A DNA stretch of 64,000 nt from an uncultured Bacteroidales bacterium (lineage in GTDB: Bacteria; Bacteroidota; Bacteroidia; Bacteroidales; WCHB1-69), in contig CALDIA010000144.1 in assembly GCA_937901455.1 (NCBI GenBank), forward strand, positions 26,637 to 90,636. The letters run 5' to 3'. This document shows, in pieces, positions 24,712 through 33,664 of this stretch (position 1 is the first letter of the stretch; each line of letters begins with the position of its first letter). The notes beneath the pieces are model-generated. The model was not told where the DNA came from, did not search any database, and was given only the letters and a program-made list of their open reading frames with translations. The translations under genes and the position numbers were made by a program.

Positions 24712-27502
24712 AAATGTCAGCCGAATTTGCCGGCGCAGAGGTGTTTCCTGCTTCGTCCAAACACCTGACATAGATTTTGCAAGAAATACTTCCTATAGGA
24801 ATGGACGAGTTGCGGGGTATAGATGTGTCGCTGATTTTGTGCCACTCATCCTTTAGACAGTATCTCCTTGAAGTCAATAGCAGTTTATATTCATAATGGG
24901 AGACTCCAGATTCGTTGTCTATGCTTGACAACCAACTGCAAGTAATGGGAATGTTAGCTTCTCGATTTGTTTGCTGTCCATAAATGGTTGCAATGACTTC
25001 TGAGGGAGCGGATGGCGGTGTGTAGTCAATCCGCATCGGTTTCTCAATTATGGCTGAAAACAGGTTTGCTTGGTCAACTACAACCGATTTTACTTTGCAT
25101 TGTGCCATACCATGCAGGGCTTGAGTTCGTATCATGCAGGTGTCAGCGGGTCCAACGGTAATATGCATGCTATCGGACCTGCCTGCATATACGCGCATGT
25201 TGTCAATGCTTATGCCCGCCTGCCCCATAAAGGCTATGAGGCTGCTATGGTGGCATAAGAAGGTATCCGTAATTCCTCCTAAAAGCTGCTGGCCATGTCG
25301 GAAGAGAAATACTTTGTGGTTGTCCTTGTCCCAAATGACCCGATATAGATAGGCGGTGTTTTGGCTGATATAGATGTTTTGCGATTTTGCCAATAGCGAA
25401 AGTACACCATTGCTAATCTGATACAATGCTATTGTATTGCTGCTTCTGACAAAACGTATTTCAAAGCCGCTTCCAGTCAATAGGTCTGCATTGTCAGGCA
25501 AATGGAAGAAAAAGGAACAACTGTCGGTTTGACCCATGTTCAAATAAAAGTCGTATAGATACGCATTAGAAGTGCTGTCATGATGGCGGGCGAAGATACG
25601 GTGATAAGTGGTAGGGTCGTCGTCTGCGCAGGTCAGTCGCTGTGTCACAATATCCCAACTCCCATCACTTATCCAAGTGGAAGAGTCCAAAATATTGTCA
25701 AAGTTGTCACAAAGGAACCCCCACTTCGGGGTTGCATGCCATCCCAGAGGTCCCTTTTCCATGATTTGCCAAAATCTGTACGCCACGCCATGGTCGTCAC
25801 TATCTTGAAATAGGAGGTCAAAGTCGCGCGTAATCCAAAGTGAATCATCCAATAGTATTTCCGTTTGAGGTGCCGTAGTGTCGATTATGGGATTTTGACT
25901 TTGCTGTTGGAAAGCGTTCCAATGGGCAGCCCAGCCCGCCTTGTTTGTGGCGCAGTCTGATCGAAATTCCACCAGTAGTGAAGGTCCCGAGGAGACAATG
26001 CGCCCCGGAGGGGTGCTACTCCACCGTCCTATTAAGGATTCGGATGGCGAATTTCCATCAAATACCCAAAGAAAATCGTAGTCCGCTTCCACATCCCAAA
26101 GGTCGAACATCAACTCAATGCTGTCGGCATCCGCACAGTTGATGAGAATATATTGATGCTCATCAGCCCCATAATCACCATTGGGTCCTCCAGAGTCGTA
26201 AAATGTCCCCGAAGAGCTCGTTTCAGTGGAGGTCGGAGTCTCTACATTGATTAACCGATAGTAGAGGTTCCAGTTCCAATATGGGCCAGGATCGGTGTGC
26301 GATTGGTTTGGGTAATGCTGGTGCCCACGTATCTGTGTGCAAGCTCCCGCACCACCCAAGTTGTGTACACCTGCATTGAGCACCGTGCCGTCAGCTAACG
26401 TGTCGCGGTAAAAGACACGCTTTGGAGAAATGTTGGGGCGTCTGGAACAGATGTCCCGGATCAATAGGGCCGAAGACTTGTACATGGTGTCGGTAAAAAA
26501 GCTTGCAATGTTGCCGTAAGCTTCGTGTTCAATGCCAATCGTGTACCCATTTGCGCTGCCCACATGCCATGCTTTGTCCGATTCTCGTACCATTTGCGTG
26601 ACTTGGCCATCAGAAGAGCGAATGATATAGTGCGCCGACACCATTGCACTGCAGTTCTGAAACCATGCCAATGTCCCTGCGTAAGTGCCCTGTGTGTAGT
26701 GAATCGTGATGTTGCTGATGGCAGCGTTGCCTCTCCCCACTGTATAGTTGCAGCTGCTGGCCGCGAGCCATGTTGCTGATGAATAGTCTGTGATGCCCTG
26801 AATCTCTTTCGAACGCTCAGATAAAGAGACCTGCCCGGCCCTCAACATTGGTAACATATCGCCAAACAGCGCCTCAAAGTTCACTGAATAGATACATTGC
26901 ACATATGGTGTCATGGAAGTATCTGAAAGAAAACGATAAATCTCATATAAAAAGCAGTTTAATGGGTAGTTGTCTTGCCAGGAAGTGGGCACCTGCGTGT
27001 ATGGCAGCTCCGACAGAGCTATAAAGATGGGTTTATAGGCCTCAATTTCTTTTGCATAACATTGATATCGCTCTTGCAAAGTGGAAAAAGCCTCCGCGTA
27101 GGCGAGTATCGCTGCACGCGGACTGGCCAGCATTTCCGATGCTGTGAAGGATGATAAGGAGTCAATCAGTTTCAAGTTCTCCCTAAATACACCTTTCCCG
27201 TCAATGGTTAGCCCCATAACCGTGTGATTGCGAGGAATGGTGTGATCGCAATCGTCATAATCGGGCTCAACCGTTGAAAAACGACGGTACTGATACGAAA
27301 TGGCCTCTAAACATCCCCGTGGTAAAGATGGGTGCAAAGCGTAAGCCTCTTCAAAGAAATGTTGTACTTTCAGGTAGTCATCCCTCAGGAGCGTTGGTTC
27401 GCTGAAACGCGGAGAAGGAACAGATTGTGCAGATAACACAAATGTTAGCAGGCAAAAGGCCATTAGATGGATGAGTTTAATGTTAGATGGTTGAGTGTAC
27501 AT
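24701..27502 (-). CDS. Secreted modular N-acetylmuramoyl-L-alanine amidase
   Basis: This 933-residue protein has a signal peptide (about 1-27) and a helical N-terminal region of about 210 residues of unknown fold. An Amidase_2/PGRP-type domain follows (about 235-405; zinc ligands likely in ITIHYTQG and in GHQHYPNQSHTDPGP, general fold WHVGSANGYTIGIEHE). A CUB-like module comes next (about 425-540), then a LamG-like module (about 590-790, FDNILDSSTW to SIDNMRVYAG), and an Ig-like C-terminus. It should cleave the MurNAc-L-Ala bond outside the inner membrane. No T9SS sorting domain is visible. The start is the ATG after the -7 element at 27533-27540; the upstream TTG belongs to that element. Confidence 0.85.
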   Translation of the reverse strand: MYTQPSNIKLIHLMAFCLLTFVLSAQSVPSPRFSEPTLLRDDYLKVQHFFEEAYALHPSLPRGCLEAISYQYRRFSTVEPDYDDCDHTIPRNHTVMGLTIDGKGVFRENLKLIDSLSSFTASEMLASPRAAILAYAEAFSTLQERYQCYAKEIEAYKPIFIALSELPYTQVPTSWQDNYPLNCFLYEIYRFLSDTSMTPYVQCIYSVNFEALFGDMLPMLRAGQVSLSERSKEIQGITDYSSATWLAASSCNYTVGRGNAAISNITIHYTQGTYAGTLAWFQNCSAMVSAHYIIRSSDGQVTQMVRESDKAWHVGSANGYTIGIEHEAYGNIASFFTDTMYKSSALLIRDICSRRPNISPKRVFYRDTLADGTVLNAGVHNLGGAGACTQIRGHQHYPNQSHTDPGPYWNWNLYYRLINVETPTSTETSSSGTFYDSGGPNGDYGADEHQYILINCADADSIELMFDLWDVEADYDFLWVFDGNSPSESLIGRWSSTPPGRIVSSGPSLLVEFRSDCATNKAGWAAHWNAFQQQSQNPIIDTTAPQTEILLDDSLWITRDFDLLFQDSDDHGVAYRFWQIMEKGPLGWHATPKWGFLCDNFDNILDSSTWISDGSWDIVTQRLTCADDDPTTYHRIFARHHDSTSNAYLYDFYLNMGQTDSCSFFFHLPDNADLLTGSGFEIRFVRSSNTIALYQISNGVLSLLAKSQNIYISQNTAYLYRVIWDKDNHKVFLFRHGQQLLGGITDTFLCHHSSLIAFMGQAGISIDNMRVYAGRSDSMHITVGPADTCMIRTQALHGMAQCKVKSVVVDQANLFSAIIEKPMRIDYTPPSAPSEVIATIYGQQTNREANIPITCSWLSSIDNESGVSHYEYKLLLTSRRYCLKDEWHKISDTSIPRNSSIPIGSISCKIYVRCLDEAGNTSAPANSADIFSQ

Positions 27503-27532
27503 GGGTGTTGTTTTTGTCTTGTTAGTTGGGCG

Positions 27533-27540
27533 CAAAAATA
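27533..27540 (-). promoter_or_regulatory. -7 promoter element of the amidase gene
   Basis: TATTTTTG on the minus strand, 30 bp upstream of the amidase ATG. It rules out the longer TTG-initiated reading. Confidence 0.6.
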
Positions 27541-27664
27541 CATAATTTTAGCACGATTGTCAATAGGTTAATTATAATTTTATGAATAATTAACAAACAG
27601 CAAATATTCTGGTGTGGTGCTACTCGGAATGGTATAATATGATATATATGTAGTTTTTTTTGTT

Positions 27665-27672
27665 TATTTTTG
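27665..27672 (+). promoter_or_regulatory. -7 promoter element of udk
   Basis: TATTTTTG followed by CCACAACAAATTTGAAG, 41 bp before the udk ATG. The 124 bp between this and the divergent amidase promoter are AT-rich with no feature I can name. Confidence 0.6.
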
Positions 27673-27713
27673 CCACAACAAATTTGAAGATTGCAATCTA
27701 AAATCTTGGAAGT

Positions 27714-28334
27714 ATGTTAGTAGTCGGAATTGCTGGAGGTTCTGGTTCTGGGAAAACCTCCATTGTCAATAAAATTATTGAAAAGTTCCCTCAGGAGCAT
27801 GTGAGTGTTTTGTCGCAGGATGCCTATTATAAAGATAATGGACATCTTACGCAAGAGGAAAAAGAGAATTTCAACTTTGATCATCCATCGGCGATTGAGT
27901 TTGCCCTGTTGAACAATCATATACAGGCGCTCAAGTCTGGACATACGATTCAGATGCCCACCTATTCATACGTCACGTGCGCTCGTGGGGAGGAGACGAT
28001 TCCAGTGAAACCGAGCGACGTTCTGATTGTAGAGGGTATATTGATATTCACGAACCAGGCGTTATGTGAATTGCTGGATTTGAAGGTGTTTGTGGATACA
28101 GATGCAGATGAGCGATTGATACGCATTATCCAACGCGATGTTCAACAACGCGGCCGAGGCCTCGACAAATCTATTCGGCATTACAAGAACTTTGTAAAGC
28201 CGATGCACGAACTGTTCATTGAGCCTACCAAACGTCAGGCAGACATTATTATTCCTGTAGGTGGGGAAAATGAAAGAGGAATTGACATACTGACCACTAA
28301 GATTCAACATGTAATTGAGCGGGGTGGTCACTAA
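27714..28334 (+). CDS. udk: Uridine kinase
   Basis: Udk phosphorylates uridine and cytidine with GTP or ATP in pyrimidine salvage. The P-loop is GIAGGSGSGKTSIVNK, followed by LSQDAYYKD, the FDHPSAIEF nucleoside-site motif, PTYSYV and VEGILIF. At 206 residues it is standard length. It stands alone on the plus strand, with its own -7 element. Its stop codon abuts the convergent gene at 28335 with no gap. Confidence 0.97.
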   Translation: MLVVGIAGGSGSGKTSIVNKIIEKFPQEHVSVLSQDAYYKDNGHLTQEEKENFNFDHPSAIEFALLNNHIQALKSGHTIQMPTYSYVTCARGEETIPVKPSDVLIVEGILIFTNQALCELLDLKVFVDTDADERLIRIIQRDVQQRGRGLDKSIRHYKNFVKPMHELFIEPTKRQADIIIPVGGENERGIDILTTKIQHVIERGGH

Positions 28335-29612
28335 TTAGGTTTTCTGTTCCTGTTTTTTTGCAGCGGGGAATAGCACATTGTTCAAGATGAGTCGATAACC
28401 TGCCGAGTTTGGGAATAGGTCCAAGTTGGTGGCGGGGTCATTGATAAGGTGCTGATAGTCTTCAGGATCGTGTCCAGAGTAGAATGTCCAGGTGCCTTGT
28501 CCAAACTCTCCGTGAATGTAGCGTGCCTCGTTGAACAATTGGGTCTCGCCCATGATGGTGACGGTGGGCTTGATGAGATCCTTACGGAAAGCAGTGGTTT
28601 GGCCCATAAAGCCGGGAATGACGCTCATGTGGTTTTGACAAAGCATGGTGGGTACGGGATCCCACTTGGCGGAAAATTCAAAGAGGGTGAAGAAGTCATT
28701 CGACTTATTGGTCAGGTGCGTGGTGGGGTCCACATCAATGTCGGATACTTCATACACATAAGGGTTTGTCTCGATTTTGAAGTCGGTGAAGGCGAAGCAA
28801 TTGTCATAGTTGAGTTTGCTTTGGGCCTGAGGGTCCATGGGGTCTCCATCGAACATGACATCGCAGATGTCCACACCGTCGGCGGCCAACGCGATGTCGA
28901 AGCTATCGGGTCCCGAGCACATGGCGAAGAGATATCCTCCGCCTGCCACGAAGTTGCGGATGCCCTTGGCAACTGCCAGCTTCATGTCAGAAACCTTGGC
29001 AAATCCCAATTGCGCGGCGCGACTCTCATTCTCTTGCACATCCAGCACGTACCATTGCGCACTCCTATAGTGTGCCCAAAACTTGCCATATTGTCCCGTG
29101 AAGTCTTCGTGATGAAGGTGCAGCCAGTCGTACTTGGGCAGTTCACCATGTATGACCTCTTCATCATAGATCACCGTATAGGGAATCTCCGCATAGGTAA
29201 GCACCAACGTGACAGCATCATCCCAAGGCAACTTGTTCTTCGGTGAATAGACGGCAATTTTCGGCTCCTTGGTCAGACGGATCTCATTCATGTTGTTCTC
29301 CACAGCGGCAATCTCATTCAGGATTTGTTGGGCAGCCAAATCAGCAATCACTTGGTAGGAGACGCCACGCACCACGCATTCATTCTCTACATCACTGTTG
29401 TAGGCACACATAAAGCTGCCTCCCCGGTAGTTAAGCAACCAACTCATGTCTATCTGATGGGCCACCGCATAGTAGGCAATTCCGTACGCCTTTAAATGGT
29501 TGCTCTGGTCCATGTCCATGGGGATAAACAGATAAGAGGCCTGTGCACTGAAAATACCCTGTAATGTGAGCAGGATTATGATTAATAGCTTTTTAATGTT
29601 TGTAATGTTCAT
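28335..29612 (-). CDS. Secreted glutamine-amidotransferase-like protein (often labelled asparagine synthetase B)
   Basis: This 425-residue exported protein has a signal peptide (about 1-26). The middle of the protein reads RNFVAGGGYLFAMCSGPDS, which looks like the nucleophile elbow of a class I glutamine-amidotransferase-like fold. FAMCSGPDSFDIALAADGVD follows the same pattern. From memory, relatives in Bacteroidetes are annotated asparagine synthetase B. However, I find neither an N-terminal Cys nucleophile nor the SGGxDS ATP loop, so that name is unlikely to be right. The start ATG overlaps the preceding gene by four bases (ATGA). True function unknown. Confidence 0.7.
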   Translation of the reverse strand: MNITNIKKLLIIILLTLQGIFSAQASYLFIPMDMDQSNHLKAYGIAYYAVAHQIDMSWLLNYRGGSFMCAYNSDVENECVVRGVSYQVIADLAAQQILNEIAAVENNMNEIRLTKEPKIAVYSPKNKLPWDDAVTLVLTYAEIPYTVIYDEEVIHGELPKYDWLHLHHEDFTGQYGKFWAHYRSAQWYVLDVQENESRAAQLGFAKVSDMKLAVAKGIRNFVAGGGYLFAMCSGPDSFDIALAADGVDICDVMFDGDPMDPQAQSKLNYDNCFAFTDFKIETNPYVYEVSDIDVDPTTHLTNKSNDFFTLFEFSAKWDPVPTMLCQNHMSVIPGFMGQTTAFRKDLIKPTVTIMGETQLFNEARYIHGEFGQGTWTFYSGHDPEDYQHLINDPATNLDLFPNSAGYRLILNNVLFPAAKKQEQKT

Positions 29613-30397
29613 CTTCTGATTGAGAGTTTTGTTATGCTTCCATCGAAACGCATGATATACCAATTGCTTAGAACTTTAGAGAATGACTGTATATGATCAA
29701 CTCCAAACACTGGTTGTGGCGACCACATGGCTGTCATGTTGTTGGCAAAAATCTGCCGTTGTTTAAGAAAATAGAGGGTGTTGTTTTGCAGGAGCATGTC
29801 TTCGATACCCATCACAGGAATCACTTTGACGAAAGATGCGAAGCGGTCAAAAACGTAGATGCCGCTCAAGGAGTCGCAAAGATAGAGGTACTCAAAACTG
29901 GGATCGGCAACCATGAGTTGCGGCTGTATGGCGTTGGAAAAATTGCAGTTGGTGGTACTTTTTTGCTTCAGGTCCAAATCGATAAGGTGAATCTGTTGGC
30001 TCGTCTCATCGTAACAAGCTATCCGATTAGCCCCAAAAACAGTTACCAAAGAAGGCGTTTGAATACTCTCATCGTACAAGTTGATGGAACCGATAGGACT
30101 TAGTTTGTTGTTTAACAACACAATGGAGTTGTCCTCTTTGTAGAATACCACAATCTTGGTGGGCATGGAGGCGTCCACACGCTCAATGTTGCCCAATGTT
30201 GGGTCATTAAAATGAAAACGCAGTTTGCCTGACGCATCATACATGTCAATGCCATCGTTTTTCCAACAATACAGGTTTTCTTGGATGTCGGTGGTGAAGG
30301 CGTCGTAGGTTTTAGACAATATTAAAGGTCTCCCTTGCGCTAAGGCGTTAAGGGAGACTATGATGAGTATATATGTGCTGATCAGATGATGCCGCAT
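29609..30397 (-). CDS. Secreted propeller-like protein of unknown function
   Basis: This 262-residue protein has a signal peptide (about 1-20). The mature part is made of short beta-strand repeats with hydrophobic-D-x-x-G patterns (DGIDMYDASGKLRFHF, CYDETSQQIHLIDLDL, CDSLSGIYVFDRF), suggesting a beta-propeller. I do not recognise a named family. It lies 5 bp after the FadL-like gene and overlaps the next gene by four bases, so the three are almost certainly one transcription and translation unit. It probably acts in the periplasm or at the outer membrane. Confidence 0.7.
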   Translation of the reverse strand: MRHHLISTYILIIVSLNALAQGRPLILSKTYDAFTTDIQENLYCWKNDGIDMYDASGKLRFHFNDPTLGNIERVDASMPTKIVVFYKEDNSIVLLNNKLSPIGSINLYDESIQTPSLVTVFGANRIACYDETSQQIHLIDLDLKQKSTTNCNFSNAIQPQLMVADPSFEYLYLCDSLSGIYVFDRFASFVKVIPVMGIEDMLLQNNTLYFLKQRQIFANNMTAMWSPQPVFGVDHIQSFSKVLSNWYIMRFDGSITKLSIRR

Positions 30398-30402
30398 CTT
30401 GG

Positions 30403-31848
30403 TTAGAATTTGAATCCCAAGGTGGCGATTACTCTGTGGTATGTGTGGTTAATGTGTGCGGGATCCACATAGTTGTTACCATTTCTGTATAACCAATAGT
30501 CGTCCTTGGAGAATCCAAACACATAGGCCATGTCAAAGAAGACACGTTTTGAACGAATGCCAAAGCCGGCGGAAGCGTAGTGGGCACTGGCCAACTTTTT
30601 GCTGTCTTCCAACTTGTATGGAGAGGTTATGAAGTTATAGCCTGCGCGCAGATAGAGCAATTGTGTCAGGGCGACCTCACCGCCCAAGCGGAAGGAGTGG
30701 CTGAGACCATATTTGTTGACAATGTCCTCATTCTCCGTGTTGAAACTGTAGTCGTCGGCAGATAGTTTTGCCAAGGAGTAATCGGTGAGCTCATACTCTG
30801 CCGATACAAAAGCTCTTTTCTTGATGATGAAAGCAGCGCTGAGGTTAGCTTTCAAAGGCGTGGTGAGCGCAAAACGATAGTTGTTTTCGTATTCTGAGAA
30901 CTCATCAGTGTTATCTGTCCAGTTGGAAGTAAAGGAGCGATAATAGTAGTCTTTGATATTCCAGAAGAAGGTGGGGGTTTGGAACCCTAAGCCAAATCTG
31001 AAGAAGGAAACCGGTTGGTAAATCAAGCCCATCTTGAAGTTGATGCCCGAACCAGTGTTGTGTTGTTTGGTCATCACAGTATAATCAGTAATGCCGGATA
31101 AAGGCTGACCATCGGCGGCACTTTCGTTGAAGGTGGTCCGTTGGGTAATGTCCAGAATCGGAAACCCGAGGCCTGCACCGATAAAGAGTTGGTCGTTATA
31201 GTTGCCGCCAAAGTTGATGGTGATCTCATCTATTGCGCCTGAAGTAGTCACCGTGGCTTTTTGATAGAGATCCTTATTGTGAAATGGACTCCAATACATG
31301 GAACTGTTGCCAGGGATGGTGTCCAACACCCATGTGTCGAAAGCTAACTGTGCATCAAGACCTAAAGAGGCAGAGTTGTTGGCAGATGCTAACAATGGGT
31401 CTGTGAATGAGGAGTTGGTTACGCCTTCAATACCTACGGAATTGTTGTAGTCTTTCAGGCGATTATAGCCAAAGCCAAAGTGCCAATAGCGCCAGCGTGA
31501 CTCCTCTTTTAAAATCTGGGAGCTGATGACAAGACCCACTTGAGGAACTGCATATTTCATCTTTTTGCTGATGCGTTCACCGCCATTATAGTTGGTTTCG
31601 TTTTCATGGATGGACAGAGACATAGGGGTGAACGATAATTCTGATTTTTTGAAGAGTCCGATGGCGGCAGGGTTGCTGATCAGGGAGGAAAAATCACCAC
31701 CCACAGCACCAAAGGCACGTCCGGCACCCATATATCTGGCGGTTCCTACGTAGTCTGTCTGGGAAAAAAGGAATGCTTCATAATCATTTTGGCCTATCAA
31801 TGCATAGGATATGCACAAACTGATGGCGATAAAAAGGATTTTTTTCAT
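30403..31848 (-). CDS. FadL/TodX-like outer-membrane protein (OMPP1 family)
   Basis: This 481-residue outer-membrane beta-barrel has a signal peptide (1-19). The N-terminal region reads TARYMGAGRAFGAVGGDFSSLISNPAAIGLF, in the OMPP1 pattern where an N-terminal plug carries the NPA motif. Alternating aromatic strands and a C-terminal Phe (ATLGFKF) follow. Homologues in Bacteroides are often labelled hemin receptor, without strong proof. The likely role is passage of a hydrophobic compound across the outer membrane. It is the first gene of a tight three-gene unit; the repeat lipoprotein gene lies 50 bp upstream. Confidence 0.82.
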   Translation of the reverse strand: MKKILFIAISLCISYALIGQNDYEAFLFSQTDYVGTARYMGAGRAFGAVGGDFSSLISNPAAIGLFKKSELSFTPMSLSIHENETNYNGGERISKKMKYAVPQVGLVISSQILKEESRWRYWHFGFGYNRLKDYNNSVGIEGVTNSSFTDPLLASANNSASLGLDAQLAFDTWVLDTIPGNSSMYWSPFHNKDLYQKATVTTSGAIDEITINFGGNYNDQLFIGAGLGFPILDITQRTTFNESAADGQPLSGITDYTVMTKQHNTGSGINFKMGLIYQPVSFFRFGLGFQTPTFFWNIKDYYYRSFTSNWTDNTDEFSEYENNYRFALTTPLKANLSAAFIIKKRAFVSAEYELTDYSLAKLSADDYSFNTENEDIVNKYGLSHSFRLGGEVALTQLLYLRAGYNFITSPYKLEDSKKLASAHYASAGFGIRSKRVFFDMAYVFGFSKDDYWLYRNGNNYVDPAHINHTYHRVIATLGFKF

Positions 31849-31898
31849 TTCTTTATAACTTTTTTGTTGGAAATTCAGTTTTATGATGTGAATATTGT

Positions 31899-33524
31899 TT
31901 ATCTGTGACCTCCGCTGCTGTGAGAGGAACTACTGCCATGGGAAGAGGTGCTGCTGCTGTGTGAAGAGCCACTATAGCTGCTTCTAGAAGAGGAACTTCC
32001 ACTGTTGTAGCTGCTTCTGGAGGAAGAACTTCCACTGTTATAGCTACTTCTAGAGGAGCTGCCGCTATTGTAGCTGCTTCTGGAGGAAGAACTGCTACTC
32101 GGTGTATAGCTGCTGCGAGAAGAAGAACTTCCACTGTTATAGCTGCTTCTAGAAGAGGAACTTCCACTATTGTAGCTGCTTCTGGAGGAAGAACTGCTAC
32201 TCGGTGTATAACTGCTGCGAGAAGAAGAACTTCCACTGTTAGAATTACTTCTGGAAGAGGAACTGTTGCCAGGAGTGTAATTGCTTCTGGAAGAACTGTT
32301 GTAGGAGGAGGGAGTAGGTCTCGTGGTGGTTGTGCGCGTGCTGCCGTCATTGGATCTGATAATCGTAGTGGTGGCAGGTCTTGTTGTTGTGTTAGTGCTC
32401 GTTCTCGCCGGGGTTGTTGTGTTAGTTGTAGTCGTTCTACTCTGGGTAGAAGGCGTTGTTGTTGTGCGACTTGGTGTGGCGGGAGTGGTAGTCGTTCTAC
32501 TTGTACTCGTACTATTGATAGTGTTGGTTCTGGCAGGCGCAGATGCGTTGTCGTTTACCGTGCGGGTACTGACAGTACTGTTGCCAGCAGACGTGTTAGT
32601 CATGGTGCGGCTGGCCGATGTGGAAGTGTTGTCCGAAGTACTATAGCTGGTCGCTAAGGTCTGATACTGCTGGTTGAAAGAAGAAGGTGAACTGACAGTG
32701 GAATAACGGTTGTTGTTGTCGTTGTTTGTGTATGTGGCACCGCCAAAAGCATTGTAGTCCATATCTCTATTGCCGTTGCGTCCATTGCCTACAGAAGGCC
32801 CCACATTTTCACGATGTCCATAGTGGTAAGTGTTGTTGTGGTCATGGTTGTTGTGGTAGAAATCGCTTGCCCAATGGTGCCCCGGATGGTTCCAGTAGTC
32901 GAAAGGACCATGGTGTCCTGGATGATTGTTCCAATGGTGGAAGTGATGATAGTGGAAAGGATCATAGTAGCCCCACCCCCATCCATAGTTGAAGCCATAA
33001 TAGTCGTAGCCATAGTAGTAGGGGCGTACATAGTAGCTTGGCCACCACCAGTTATAGCCCAGATAGATGCTATAACCCCAGCTGTAGGGATTGTAATCGT
33101 ACCAATATGTGTTCGTGAACCAAGGATCGTAGTAGCCCCAGCCGCAGTGTACGTTGGTATGGAATCTCCGTAGTCGTGATGTGTAATAGTAGTCATAATA
33201 GTCATCATCAGAGTAGGTGCTGGTATAATTGTTGACAGCCTGTTCGGAGATATAGTTGGTGATGACGGGCTCACTTTGCCCCGGATAAAATGTCTGAGTG
33301 CGCAGGAGATTTCCATCCTCATCGTACTCATAAACGATGCTGTCAGGCTGCACTTCAGCAGGTTGGGTTGTGCTCTGAGCCATCTTTGTCTGGCTATTTG
33401 CTGCCCTGTATTGGCAGTCAGTAGATGACGAGTAGATGTCATCATAAACCGTATATGTTTCTGTCATACAAGAAGTAAGAAGAAAAGCAACGGCTGCTGT
33501 AGCGATTAGAAATAGTTTTTTCAT
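31899..33524 (-). CDS. Lipoprotein with Tyr/Trp/His-rich region and Ser-rich tandem repeats
   Basis: The signal peptide ends in a lipobox (LLTSC, Cys19). Residues about 95-245 are extraordinarily rich in Tyr, Trp, His, Asn and Gly (YYDPFHYHHFHHWNNH). A Thr/Ser/Arg/Pro-rich stretch (about 300-410) follows, then about ten copies of an 11-residue unit of the type SSSSRSSYNSG to about residue 520. The end is Ser/His/Gly-rich. I know no defined function; it is probably a surface or periplasmic lipoprotein that is heavily glycosylated or binds metal (inference). The 541-residue frame is supported over the overlapping 165-residue frame by its signal peptide, lipobox and promoter. Confidence 0.8.
   Translation of the reverse strand: MKKLFLIATAAVAFLLTSCMTETYTVYDDIYSSSTDCQYRAANSQTKMAQSTTQPAEVQPDSIVYEYDEDGNLLRTQTFYPGQSEPVITNYISEQAVNNYTSTYSDDDYYDYYYTSRLRRFHTNVHCGWGYYDPWFTNTYWYDYNPYSWGYSIYLGYNWWWPSYYVRPYYYGYDYYGFNYGWGWGYYDPFHYHHFHHWNNHPGHHGPFDYWNHPGHHWASDFYHNNHDHNNTYHYGHRENVGPSVGNGRNGNRDMDYNAFGGATYTNNDNNNRYSTVSSPSSFNQQYQTLATSYSTSDNTSTSASRTMTNTSAGNSTVSTRTVNDNASAPARTNTINSTSTSRTTTTPATPSRTTTTPSTQSRTTTTNTTTPARTSTNTTTRPATTTIIRSNDGSTRTTTTRPTPSSYNSSSRSNYTPGNSSSSRSNSNSGSSSSRSSYTPSSSSSSRSSYNSGSSSSRSSYNSGSSSSRSSYTPSSSSSSRSSYNSGSSSRSSYNSGSSSSRSSYNSGSSSSRSSYSGSSHSSSTSSHGSSSSHSSGGHR
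31965..32290 (-). repeat. 33-bp tandem repeats with a 102-bp higher-order period
   Basis: Within the Ser-rich lipoprotein gene, about ten units of 33 bp encode SSSSRSSYNSG or SSSSRSSYTPS variants. A three-unit block recurs at a distance of 102 bp (for example, the same phrase starts at 32071 and 32173), showing block duplication. The array is in frame and likely prone to slippage and length variation. Confidence 0.85.
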
Positions 33525-33552
33525 AAAAACCTCCGTGTATTTTTAAATTTAG

Positions 33553-33560
33553 TATTTTTG
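33553..33560 (+). promoter_or_regulatory. -7 promoter element of proS-mazG
   Basis: TATTTTTG on the plus strand gives a leader of about 100 bases before the proS ATG at 33665. Confidence 0.5.
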
Positions 33561-33581
33561 CAAACAATGTCAAATAGACGG

Positions 33582-33589
33582 CAAAGATA
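33582..33589 (-). promoter_or_regulatory. -7 promoter element of the repeat-lipoprotein gene
   Basis: TATCTTTG on the minus strand, 57 bp upstream of the start at 33524. It faces the proS -7 element 22 bp away, so the two divergent transcription units overlap at their 5' ends. Confidence 0.5.
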
Positions 33590-33664
33590 CTAAAAAGTTA
33601 ATTCTTGCCTCAGAAAAAAAGCATAATAAAATTTAAAATCTTAATAAACGAAAACGTTAGAGAT

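Noticed and set aside
31965..32290. CRISPR-like regular repeats
   Set aside because: The units are in-frame coding repeats with no unique spacers and no cas genes.
31853..32350. A 165-codon minus-strand frame overlapping the Ser-rich lipoprotein gene
   Set aside because: It is a shadow of the 33-bp repeats (Pro/Val/Ala/Glu periodic), lacks a start context, and the other frame has a lipobox and promoter.
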